Of a stretch of DNA of 7,752 bases, positions 1 to 5,303 are shown one piece after another. The DNA is from an uncultured Clostridia bacterium (GTDB lineage Bacteria > Bacillota > Clostridia > Oscillospirales > Acutalibacteraceae): contig CALWKP010000280.1 of the NCBI GenBank assembly GCA_944381295.1, positions 1 to 7,752 of the forward strand, given 5' to 3'. The notes beneath the pieces are model-generated. The model saw nothing but the letters and a program-made list of their open reading frames with translations. It made no database searches and was not told where the DNA came from. Every line of letters starts with the position of its first letter. The first letter of the stretch is position 1. The position numbers and the translations under genes were made by a program.

Positions 1-95
1 GCCATGAACTTGACTTACTTACAAAAGGCTTTGGAATCACTTTCAGATTCCTCTATCCCAAACGACCAGGAAAGGAGAAATTGGATTCCTTTTGA
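1..95 (+). CDS. 3' end of an unidentified upstream gene (partial)
   Basis: The frame beginning at base 3 is open from the left edge to a TGA at 93-95 and encodes about 30 residues, HELDLLTKGFGITFRF followed by a basic stretch ending KLDSF. The mix of hydrophobic and basic residues looks like a real protein C-terminus, but I do not recognise the family. A competing frame from base 1 is open to a TAG at 139-141 and would overlap the next gene by 19 nt; its composition is less protein-like. If the first reading is right, the gap to the next start codon is 27 nt, so the upstream gene would be in the same operon as the dehydrogenase. The call rests only on the open frame and composition. Confidence 0.35.
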   Translation, partial: HELDLLTKGFGITFRFLYPKRPGKEKLDSF

Positions 96-110
96 CCTTT
101 TTAGGAATCC
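83..110 (+). repeat. inverted repeat between an unused SD and the SDR start
   Basis: GGATTCC at 83-89 and GGAATCC at 104-110 form a perfect 7-bp stem around a 14-nt loop. A strong AAAGGAG lies just upstream (71-77), but the dehydrogenase ATG is 45 nt away at 123. Close to that ATG there are only weak matches: AGGA at 103-106 (16-nt spacing) and GGAAG at 115-119 (3-nt spacing). A second related stem, GGAATC 33-38 with GATTCC 46-51, lies further upstream. Folding could matter for translation of the downstream gene, but stems of this size also arise by chance. Confidence 0.3.
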
Positions 111-122
111 GTACGGAAGCCT

Positions 123-875
123 ATGCAAAAAACTGTTTTAGTTACCGGAGGTTCTCGCGGAATCGGAAAAGAAATTGCTGTGCGCTTTGCTAAGGCTGGT
201 TATAACGTCGCTGTCAACTACTGTTCCCATGAAGCGGAAGCCGTACGTACGGTAAATCTGCTGAACACTTTCGGGGGTGCATTTCGTATCGACAACGTTA
301 CCGCTATCCGCGCTGATGTTTCAGACCCTGATCAAGTCCAATCTATGTTTGAGCGCATCCATGGCACCTTTGGCGGCGGAGTAGATATCCTGATTAACAA
401 CGCCGGTATCGCGCAGCAAAAGCTGTTTTCTGATATTTCCGAACAAGACTGGGATCGCATGTTTGACGTCAATGTCAAAGGGGTTTTTCACTGCTGCCAA
501 TGTGCACTTCCTCACATGATTCATCGGAAAGCCGGAAAAATCATCAATATTTCTTCTATGTGGGGACAGGTTGGAGCATCCTGTGAGGTCCATTACTCCG
601 CTTCCAAGGCTGCCGTGATCGGGTTTACAAAAGCCCTTGCCAAAGAACTGGGACCCTCAAACATCCAAGTCAACTGTATTGCCCCGGGGGTAATCTCCAC
701 TGACATGAACAGCCATCTTGATGAGGAAACGATGGAGTCTCTTCGTCAGGATACCCCTCTGGAACGCATTGGCAATGTCAAAGATGTGGCATCTGCTGTC
801 ATGTTTTTGGCGTCTAAAGAAGCCGATTTTATTACTGGCCAAATTCTTGGCGTAAATGGTGGTATGATTATCTAA
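123..875 (+). CDS. short-chain dehydrogenase/reductase, FabG-like (possible EF-P aminopentanone reductase YmfI)
   Basis: A classical SDR of 250 aa, the usual family length. It is a cytoplasmic NAD(P)H-dependent oxidoreductase with a Rossmann fold. Visible motifs in order: cofactor-binding TGGSRGIG (8-15), ADVSD (64-68), NNAG (92-95), structural N117, catalytic S145, Y158 and K162 (YSASK) with the normal 13-residue Ser-Tyr spacing, APG (187-189) and a C-terminal ITGQILGVNGG. There are about five extra residues around 50-60 compared with typical FabG. The family includes 3-oxoacyl-ACP reductase, but the active-site stretch SSMWGQVGASCEVHYSASK resembles, from memory, the YmfI subgroup, which reduces the EF-P 5-aminopentanone modification in Bacillus. 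I cannot decide between these. No fab or acyl-carrier genes flank it. The start matches the family N-terminus, although its RBS is weak. The downstream gene follows after 26 nt, suggesting co-transcription. Confidence 0.9.
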   Translation: MQKTVLVTGGSRGIGKEIAVRFAKAGYNVAVNYCSHEAEAVRTVNLLNTFGGAFRIDNVTAIRADVSDPDQVQSMFERIHGTFGGGVDILINNAGIAQQKLFSDISEQDWDRMFDVNVKGVFHCCQCALPHMIHRKAGKIINISSMWGQVGASCEVHYSASKAAVIGFTKALAKELGPSNIQVNCIAPGVISTDMNSHLDEETMESLRQDTPLERIGNVKDVASAVMFLASKEADFITGQILGVNGGMII

Positions 876-881
876 ATTTGG

Positions 882-888
882 AAAGGAG
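882..888 (+). promoter_or_regulatory. RBS that fixes the L,D-transpeptidase start
   Basis: AAAGGAG lies 13 nt before ATG 902. The same frame is open further upstream to a TTG at 878-880, but that codon precedes and overlaps the SD region and would add eight charged or aromatic residues before the signal peptide. ATG 902 is therefore the better start, although the spacing is on the long side. Confidence 0.75.
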
Positions 889-901
889 AGGGTATCTTTA
901 T

Positions 902-1951
902 ATGAAGTTTTTGGAAAGTCCGCATTTGTGTAAAAAAATTACTGGCGCAATGATTGCCTTATCATTTCTATGGATTTGTGGCTGCATGACGCTTCCTGTC
1001 GCTGCCGAGCAACAACAATCCTTCCTTTCCTTTGATACTCCCGCTTTATCCCTGAACCAGGGAGATTATCGCGAGATCCGTGTGGATTTTTCGGAAGGTA
1101 TCCCGGAAAATTGGGAAACTATCGCGGGAGAAGGAATCCTTTGCGAAAAATTGGACAAGCAAGCAGATTCTGCGGGATATCTTCGGGTAACCGCATTGGA
1201 ACCTGGGAAAACGCATGCCGGAATCCGCACTTCGGACGGTGAGTTTCGGATTCCAGTAACAGTGAGCTCTTCCGATCTTGCGATGGATACCGTTTCAGAA
1301 ATCCTGCTCGAACCAGGACAGCGTTACGGGTTTCTGGTAAGTGGTATTTCTGAAGCATCCTCTCTGGAAGTGACGGCAGATGGAATGTCGCTCTCCGAAG
1401 TAGAACGGGACGGACTACCTGACGGCACCCGCTACTTTGAAATTGAAGCGGATTCTGCTGGAAGGTTTCGTGTTACAGCAGAAACGGAGGATGATCTGGT
1501 GGCATTTCCGGTTCTGGTGACAATTCCAGAAATGATGCAGCGTGCGCAAGAATATTCCAGCCCTACGGAATATCTGGTGATGACCGACCTATCCACACAG
1601 ATCACGCGGGTATTTTCCGGAGAAAAAGGAGCATGGGTTACCGAAAAAATTTATCTATCCTCTTCCGGAGCTCCCGGCATGGAAACTCCTACCGGGGTAT
1701 TTCATGTACAGGGACGTGGAAGCTGGTTTTATAATTCCAGGTTAGAATCCGGAGCCAAATGGTATGTTGGATTTTATGGGGATTATCTCTATCATTCCCT
1801 GCCTATGGACGCTTCACAAAATATTACTGACGAACGTCTTGGAGAACCCTTATCTCATGGCTGTATCCGTTTACGTGTGGAGGATGCCAAATGGATGTAT
1901 GACAATATTCCCACACGCACTACTGTTGTGATCTATGAATCAGAAACCTGA
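902..1951 (+). CDS. secreted L,D-transpeptidase, YkuD/ErfK-YbiS family
   Basis: The protein has 349 aa from ATG 902. An N-terminal export signal (KK then a hydrophobic run to about residue 35) is followed by PVAAE, a plausible signal peptidase I site. The ICGC just before it is an imperfect lipobox, so lipid anchoring is possible. Residues about 40-215 are a beta-rich, repetitive region resembling one or two Ig-like domains. The C-terminal YkuD domain (about 220-349) carries the catalytic signature: H298 in YLYHSLP, then SHGCIRL with H319, G320, C321 and R323, followed by the usual VEDAKW helix. The family forms 3-3 peptidoglycan crosslinks or attaches proteins to peptidoglycan outside the membrane, using Cys as nucleophile and resisting most penicillins. 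The catalytic motif is intact. It lies 26 nt behind the SDR and probably shares its transcript; the GC-rich hairpin element begins 9 nt after its stop. Confidence 0.93.
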   Translation: MKFLESPHLCKKITGAMIALSFLWICGCMTLPVAAEQQQSFLSFDTPALSLNQGDYREIRVDFSEGIPENWETIAGEGILCEKLDKQADSAGYLRVTALEPGKTHAGIRTSDGEFRIPVTVSSSDLAMDTVSEILLEPGQRYGFLVSGISEASSLEVTADGMSLSEVERDGLPDGTRYFEIEADSAGRFRVTAETEDDLVAFPVLVTIPEMMQRAQEYSSPTEYLVMTDLSTQITRVFSGEKGAWVTEKIYLSSSGAPGMETPTGVFHVQGRGSWFYNSRLESGAKWYVGFYGDYLYHSLPMDASQNITDERLGEPLSHGCIRLRVEDAKWMYDNIPTRTTVVIYESET

Positions 1952-1960
1952 GTGCATCCA

Positions 1961-2073
1961 CGCGGCGGCCCGCCCACGCGCTGTTTCACAGCGTGTGGGA
2001 AGCGTCTGTCTCTTCTTCAAGAAGAGACAGACGCTTTTTCCGGGATCTCTGATCCCGGAAGCGGGCCGCCGCG
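1961..2073. repeat. 113-nt cloverleaf-forming nested inverted-repeat element
   Basis: The outer 13-bp arms, 1961-1973 and 2061-2073 (GCGGGCCGCCGCG and its exact complement), are perfect. Between them sit three hairpins: 1974-1983 with 1989-1998 (10 bp, one G-U type mismatch, 5-nt loop), 2001-2015 with 2021-2035 (15 bp perfect, 5-nt loop), and 2038-2047 with 2051-2060 (10 bp perfect, loop TCT). Only about four junction bases (1999, 2000, 2036, 2037) remain unpaired, so the element can fold as a four-way junction on either strand. It is much more GC-rich than its surroundings and lies between two coding regions. Possible identities are a dispersed palindromic repeat (REP/MITE-like), a composite terminator or a structured RNA. 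I see no clean target-site duplication and no tRNA-like consensus. Copy number cannot be judged from one window. Confidence 0.85.
2001..2039 (+). terminator. intrinsic terminator-like hairpin (middle arm of the cloverleaf)
   Basis: A perfect 15-bp stem, AGCGTCTGTCTCTTC with its complement at 2021-2035, is followed immediately by TTTTT (2035-2039). This is the form of a Rho-independent terminator and would end the SDR/L,D-transpeptidase transcript about 50 nt after the stop codon. The U run is short and the next arm starts at once, so read-through into smr-cat is possible. Confidence 0.6.
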
Positions 2074-2103
2074 CAAGTGTTGCTCTAGTGCCAATACTTA
2101 TAC

Positions 2104-2111
2104 AGAAGGTG
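2104..2111 (+). promoter_or_regulatory. RBS that fixes the Smr-domain protein start
   Basis: AGAAGGTG lies with its GG core 7 nt before ATG 2117. The reading frame stays open upstream to a GTG at 1952, but that stretch is translated palindrome without any protein-like pattern, so the ATG is preferred. Confidence 0.7.
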
Positions 2112-2116
2112 CAGTT

Positions 2117-2365
2117 ATGCTGATCTCCAAACAAGGTTCGATCATCGAAGTGGACATTCATGGAATGCGTACAGACGAGGCCATGCGCCAGCTGGAGTTC
2201 GTGATTTCACGTGCAGGGACACAAGTCCGTGAAATTGTTGTGATTCATGGGTACAGCCATGGCCACGCTCTAATGGATATGGTTCGAACCAGTTTGCATC
2301 ATCCTCGTATTTCCTGTAAACTTCCTTCTCTCAACGCTGGAAAAACCCGAATCTTACTAAAATAG
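2117..2365 (+). CDS. small stand-alone Smr (MutS-related) domain protein
   Basis: The protein has 82 aa and consists of essentially one Smr domain. The hallmark motifs are present: VDIHGMRTDEAM (12-23), matching the family D-(L/I)-H-G-hydrophobic start, and VVIHGYSHGHAL (41-52), in the place of the usual (I/V)-H-G-x-G-x-G-x-L glycine loop, here with Ser-His replacing some glycines. It ends with NAGKTRILLK like other Smr proteins. Smr domains occur at the C-terminus of MutS2 and in small proteins, and several have endonuclease or nucleic-acid binding activity. The substituted glycine loop makes nuclease activity uncertain here. Its TAG stop overlaps the ribosome binding site of the downstream cat homologue, so the two are probably translationally coupled. 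No convincing promoter is seen between the cloverleaf and the start. Confidence 0.8.
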   Translation: MLISKQGSIIEVDIHGMRTDEAMRQLEFVISRAGTQVREIVVIHGYSHGHALMDMVRTSLHHPRISCKLPSLNAGKTRILLK

Positions 2366-2369
2366 GAGG
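2364..2369 (+). promoter_or_regulatory. cat RBS overlapping the smr stop codon
   Basis: A perfect AGGAGG begins on the second base of the smr TAG and ends 5 nt before ATG 2375. The arrangement suggests that ribosomes ending smr feed directly into cat. Confidence 0.85.
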
Positions 2370-2374
2370 CTCTT

Positions 2375-3022
2375 ATGTCATTTCATCCCATCGATTTGGA
2401 TACCTGGCCGCGCAAAGAATATTTTGACCATTATTTCAGCCAGGTTCCCTGTTCCTATACCATAACATCCGATCTTGACATTACTCTCTTACGCCGCTAC
2501 CATTACCGTCTTTATCCCACCATGTTGTATTTTCTTGCTCAGAAAGTCAACGCACATCCGGAATTTCGCACCGGTTTCAATCAGGAAGGGGTTCTTGGTG
2601 TTTTCGATCACATGGACCCAAGTTATACGATATTTCATCCATCCACCGAAACGTTTTCCAATATCTGGACCGAATACACTTCTGACTATGCAGAATTTTG
2701 CCGCAGATATGATTCCGATCAAAAAAATTATGGTATGGTGGAACAGTTTCAGGCAAAACCAGGGGAACCTGAACATGTTTTTCCGGTCTCGATGATCCCA
2801 TGGGTTACTTTTTCCAGTTTTGAACTTCATCTGCCACAAGGAAATCGTTATTTATTTCCCATTTTTACTATGGGGAAATTTGTTGAACAGAACGGTTCTG
2901 TTTTACTCCCCATTTCGATTAGAGTTCATCATGCGGTATGTGATGGATTCCACACTGCACGCTTTCTTAACGAACTTCAAGAAACTCTATCGCAAATTAA
3001 CCCGGAGAGATTTCCTCTCTAA
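2375..3022 (+). CDS. cat: chloramphenicol acetyltransferase homologue, class A (CatA-type) family
   Basis: The protein has 215 aa, the usual CAT monomer length of about 210-220. The family transfers acetyl from acetyl-CoA to the 3-hydroxyl of chloramphenicol as a cytoplasmic homotrimer. The whole chain follows the type A pattern: WPRKEYFDHY (11-20), CSYTITSDLDIT (26-37), NAHPEFR (59-65), YTIFHPSTETFSNIW (84-98), PWVTFSSFEL (142-151, containing the conserved Ser of the active site), FPIFTMGKF (161-169) and the catalytic HHAVCDGFH (185-193), with H186 as general base and D190 supporting it. No key residue is missing. It is the second gene of a tight pair with smr and has no mobile-element genes around it, so it looks like a resident chromosomal copy. 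Real drug resistance is not proved: many resident family members have unknown acceptors. Confidence 0.92.
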   Translation: MSFHPIDLDTWPRKEYFDHYFSQVPCSYTITSDLDITLLRRYHYRLYPTMLYFLAQKVNAHPEFRTGFNQEGVLGVFDHMDPSYTIFHPSTETFSNIWTEYTSDYAEFCRRYDSDQKNYGMVEQFQAKPGEPEHVFPVSMIPWVTFSSFELHLPQGNRYLFPIFTMGKFVEQNGSVLLPISIRVHHAVCDGFHTARFLNELQETLSQINPERFPL

Positions 3023-3060
3023 CGATACCACCTAAATTTTTTCTATTCTCTTAATTTTCT

Positions 3061-3102
3061 AAAAAAACAGGACGAAAGCTTAAGCCTTCGTCCTGCTTTT
3101 TT
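3061..3102. terminator. bidirectional intrinsic terminator between cat and the LCP gene
   Basis: A perfect 9-bp stem, CAGGACGAA (3068-3076) with TTCGTCCTG (3087-3095), is preceded by seven A (3061-3067) and followed by CTTTTTT (3096-3102). It therefore works as a terminator read from either strand and serves both convergent genes: it lies 39 nt past the cat stop and about 50 nt past the LCP stop. The remaining intergenic bases show nothing else. Confidence 0.92.
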
Positions 3103-3150
3103 AGATATGTTATTTCATTCGAGATGGTTGTTTTCAAAGCCGCCTTCCAG

Positions 3151-4278
3151 TTACTCCTCTTCTTCCGAGGAAAGGACTCCGCCTTCTGGAATACTATCCT
3201 CATAAATAAACCGGATCACTTCTTCTGAGTTTTTTTCCAAATCCGGAACCAGCACATCATTATTCGGTACTCCGCCGATAACCGCTTTTGCATTGGTATA
3301 TCCATCGTCTACCGGCAGTCTGTTCTGTGCTATCGGGTAATTCAAATAGGTCAGCGAATTTGCCGCAAGAGACAAGATTTCATTTTTGCTGATATTCGTG
3401 GTGATCTCCCCGAGAGCACTGTACAATACGCCATTGATCGTCCCCAGATCCGCTGTTTTAAATTCATTGACGATACTTTCCATCACATTGCGCTGACGCT
3501 GTGTCCGTTCAAAGTCATCGCCAATTGCACGGATTCTGGAATAATACCTCGCCTGTAAACCCGTCAGACGATAAGTTCCCGCTCCATCAAGCCGCTTGCT
3601 CCAATCCTCACCGGAATACTGGTTGATTAAGTCCGCTTCACCATCAGTCACCGTGATAGTTACTCCGCCCATCCGGTCCACAATTCGCGTAAACGCATCG
3701 AAGTCCACAATCACCCACCGGTCAATGTCAAAACCGAAATTGCTTTCAATGGTCTGTACCGTCAGCGACGGTCCGCCAATAGAATAAGCGGAATTGATTC
3801 GGTTGCTGCCATGTCCCGGAATCGTCACGTATAAGTCACGCATGATCGACGTCATTTTTAATTCCTGATGCCGTGTGTCGAGCGATACCAGTATCATACT
3901 GTCACTGCGTCCTACATCATTGGCCTGGTAGTTATCCACCCCTATGACAAGGATATTCATAATAGCGTCGTCATGATATAAGCCATTAATAAGTTCTGCG
4001 TCGCCGCCTAACCAATCAGAAGTAACCGGGTTGGAAACCTCCTGTGAAGAACCGCTTCCTGAAACCGATTCTTCCGAACTCAATGAGGATGCCGGGTCTT
4101 CTGCAAAATTGATCAGCCCTATCATATGATCGATATACAGGCATCCCGCCCCTACGATCAAAAATACTACACTGAAAAAAATAATCACAATATTTACAAT
4201 CAGCCTTTGACGGCTGCTACTATTTTTCTTCATCTGGGAAGTCCCGTTACTTCTGGATTTTCCTGCCACAACATCCAT
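3151..4278 (-). CDS. LytR-CpsA-Psr (LCP) family cell-wall polymer ligase
   Basis: The protein has 375 aa. A basic N-terminus is followed by a single membrane segment (about 26-49), a Ser/Glu-rich linker (63-87) and an extracellular LCP domain (about 105-320). Conserved residues are visible: D115 in VIGVDN, R124 and D126 in GRSDSMIL, R147 and D148 in SIMRDLYV, R160 in RINSAYSIGG, and the arginine cluster R244, R248, R258, R261 and R263 in ARYYSRIR and ERTQRQRN. These bind the polyprenyl pyrophosphate head group. LCP enzymes transfer teichoic acids or capsule-like polymers from lipid carriers to peptidoglycan. The C-terminal extension ends in a run of acidic residues (SSEEEE). The chosen ATG has a purine-rich AGAAGGAAGG only about 3-4 nt upstream; M16 (MKKNSSS) is an alternative start without a good RBS. 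Which polymer it attaches cannot be told. It follows yfbR on the same strand but has its own promoter candidate. Confidence 0.92.
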   Translation of the reverse strand: MDVVAGKSRSNGTSQMKKNSSSRQRLIVNIVIIFFSVVFLIVGAGCLYIDHMIGLINFAEDPASSLSSEESVSGSGSSQEVSNPVTSDWLGGDAELINGLYHDDAIMNILVIGVDNYQANDVGRSDSMILVSLDTRHQELKMTSIMRDLYVTIPGHGSNRINSAYSIGGPSLTVQTIESNFGFDIDRWVIVDFDAFTRIVDRMGGVTITVTDGEADLINQYSGEDWSKRLDGAGTYRLTGLQARYYSRIRAIGDDFERTQRQRNVMESIVNEFKTADLGTINGVLYSALGEITTNISKNEILSLAANSLTYLNYPIAQNRLPVDDGYTNAKAVIGGVPNNDVLVPDLEKNSEEVIRFIYEDSIPEGGVLSSEEEE

Positions 4279-4338
4279 CCTTCCTTCTCTTAAATTCCGT
4301 AAAAACGAACTTTTTCCTCAAAATACACGCTCTTTTCT

Positions 4339-4344
4339 ATTATA
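4339..4344 (-). promoter_or_regulatory. -10 box upstream of the LCP gene
   Basis: A perfect TATAAT reads on the minus strand 61-66 nt before the LCP start, in an AT-rich 141-bp gap. The best -35 at 18-bp spacing is GAAACA (4368-4363), a 3 of 6 match. The predicted leader is about 50 nt. This suggests that the LCP gene is not only read through from yfbR. Confidence 0.5.
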
Positions 4345-4419
4345 CAAACTATTTTTGCTTTTTGTTTCTTTAAAGTAATATTAAAGAATATTCCACCAAG
4401 CGTATTCTCCCTCTAAAAA

Positions 4420-5001
4420 TTACTCCTGTTCGTCAATCGTTAAACTATAAGACGGCAGGAATTCTTCTAAAAAACAATCCGCTTCTGGAATTGCCATTTC
4501 CCGAATGGCATGCAGAATGGTTTCTTCCGCCTTTTTAAACTCAGAATTCCCCATACGCCGTTCTTCTACACATTTGATTAACGCTGAAATTTTATCAGCC
4601 GCTTTCACCAGGTCGATAAGTTCCTGATCGCCGGAATCTTCCTGGATAATCAGCGGCAGATATTCCTGACGCAGATCTTTTGGCAGAAGATTCAACAATT
4701 TTTCCTGTGCGCCATGTTCCACTTCCCGATAAGCAGATCGAATTTCTTTACTATAATATTTCACCGGAGTCGGCAAATCTCCCGTGACAATCTCTGTTGC
4801 ATCATGATAAACTGCGAGCAATGCTGCCCGTTCCGCATTCACACAACCTCCAAACCGTGTATTGCGCAACACCGCCAACGCATGTGCAATCATCGCTGTA
4901 TCCAAACTATGCTCACTAATATTTTCCCTTCGGGTATTCCTCATCAATCCCCATCGATCAATATATTTCATTCGGGACAGCATGGCAAAAAAATGATGCA
5001 T
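4420..5001 (-). CDS. yfbR: 5'-deoxynucleotidase YfbR, HD-domain phosphohydrolase
   Basis: The protein has 193 aa and matches E. coli YfbR (199 aa, from memory) along its whole length. The enzyme removes the phosphate of 2'-deoxynucleoside 5'-monophosphates in the cytoplasm with a divalent metal ion, balancing nucleotide pools. Metal and substrate residues are all present: R16-W17 in IDRWGLMRN, H31 in ENISEHSL, H66-D67 in YHDATE, E70, the TGDLPTPVKY signature (73-82), and D136 in KAADKIS. The start was set at the second methionine because AAGGAGG lies 8 nt upstream and the E. coli protein begins in the same way (HFFA-LSR); the longer start at 5034 would place the RBS inside the gene. It is first on the minus strand, divergent from yfhO, with the LCP gene 141 nt downstream. 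Confidence 0.94.
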   Translation of the reverse strand: MHHFFAMLSRMKYIDRWGLMRNTRRENISEHSLDTAMIAHALAVLRNTRFGGCVNAERAALLAVYHDATEIVTGDLPTPVKYYSKEIRSAYREVEHGAQEKLLNLLPKDLRQEYLPLIIQEDSGDQELIDLVKAADKISALIKCVEERRMGNSEFKKAEETILHAIREMAIPEADCFLEEFLPSYSLTIDEQE

Positions 5002-5009
5002 CCCCAGTT

Positions 5010-5016
5010 CCTCCTT
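5010..5016 (-). promoter_or_regulatory. yfbR: RBS that fixes the yfbR start
   Basis: On the minus strand AAGGAGG precedes ATG 5001 by 8 nt, which is optimal. It overrules the in-frame ATG at 5034, which would add 11 residues not found in the E. coli homologue. Confidence 0.88.
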
Positions 5017-5056
5017 AGCACAAATCTCGCCCAATAGCTGGATTTAAGATTTTATT

Positions 5057-5065
5057 ATCATACCA
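5057..5065 (-). promoter_or_regulatory. extended -10 promoter candidate for yfbR
   Basis: The minus strand reads TGGTATGAT, an extended -10 (TGn) with a 5 of 6 match to TATAAT, about 56 nt before the yfbR ATG. No good -35 is visible at 16-18 bp, as is usual for extended -10 promoters. Confidence 0.45.
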
Positions 5066-5081
5066 CAAAACAATTCGAAAC

Positions 5082-5107
5082 GGGAGCTTTTTTAAAATTT
5101 TTCTCCC
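5082..5107. repeat. GGGAG/CTCCC inverted repeat around an A/T tract in the divergent region
   Basis: GGGAG (5082-5086) and CTCCC (5103-5107) flank a 16-nt A/T-rich centre (CTTTTTTAAAATTTTT). TTCG at 5074-5077 and CGAA at 5108-5111 extend the symmetry imperfectly. It covers the expected -35 zone of the yfbR promoter and lies about 35 nt upstream of the yfhO -10. An operator or a decayed terminator are both possible; low certainty. Confidence 0.3.
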
Positions 5108-5141
5108 CGAATCTTTGTGTATAGCCTATCTGTCAGAAATA

Positions 5142-5150
5142 TGCTATAAT
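5142..5150 (+). promoter_or_regulatory. extended -10 promoter for yfhO
   Basis: TGCTATAAT is a perfect -10 with the TGn extension. No good -35 lies at 16-18 bp; TTGTGT at 5115-5120 is too far (24 bp). Transcription would start near 5157 and give an untranslated leader of roughly 147 nt before TTG 5304. Confidence 0.6.
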
Positions 5151-5156
5151 ATCTTC

Positions 5157-5303
5157 GTTAAACCCATCCGCCCATGGACCGGGACTGATAAACGAAAACC
5201 CGATTCTTCTTTTCTGTTTTGTTTCGGATTTTCATCCTTGCTGCCTGTCTTTCTATACTGGGCGATCAAATCCGTAAATTCCATTTACGCTGGAGGTGTG
5301 GTT
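5157..5303 (+). other. yfhO leader with a hairpin next to the RBS
   Basis: This stretch completes the roughly 300-bp gap between yfbR and yfhO. A perfect 6-bp hairpin, CGTAAA (5273-5278) and TTTACG (5284-5289), ends two bases before the GGAGG. TCAAA (5266-5270) can also pair with TTTGA (5303-5307) over the TTG start. I do not recognise any known riboswitch consensus, and no T run follows the hairpin. The yfhO frame itself is open through this region without a convincing earlier RBS. Confidence 0.35.
5292..5296 (+). promoter_or_regulatory. yfhO: RBS supporting a TTG start for yfhO
   Basis: GGAGG lies 7 nt before TTG 5304. The in-frame GTG at 5298 is too close to the RBS. Frame openness continues upstream, but no other start there has a comparable RBS. 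Confidence 0.7.

Noticed and set aside
10..38. TTGACT (10-15) as the -35 of a promoter for the SDR gene
   Set aside because: No -10 hexamer at 16-18 bp, and it probably lies inside the upstream coding frame.
1961..2073. tRNA or tRNA-like gene suggested by the cloverleaf shape
   Set aside because: Arm lengths (13, 10, 15, 10 bp) are wrong for tRNA, and there is no T-loop TTCGA consensus, anticodon arm or CCA end.
1951..2079. AGTG at 1951-1954 and 2076-2079 as a target-site duplication around the cloverleaf
   Set aside because: Only 4 bp, and at unequal distances from the outer stem (6 and 2 nt), so chance is more likely.
2080..2104. TTGCTC / TATACA promoter before smr
   Set aside because: The spacer is only 13 bp and the -35 match is poor.
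1952..2116. N-terminal extension of the Smr protein from GTG 1952 (55 extra codons)
   Set aside because: The stretch is translated through the nested palindrome, has no protein-like pattern, and a good RBS stands before ATG 2117. Openness in several frames on both strands is a by-product of the GC-rich inverted repeats.
4377..4392. AATATT-AAAG-AATATT hairpin as a yfbR terminator
   Set aside because: A weak A/T-only stem without a GC core or a clear T run in the right orientation.
4714..5037. Plus-strand ORF of about 107 codons opposite yfbR
   Set aside because: It is antisense to a strongly recognised yfbR and has no RBS or family features.
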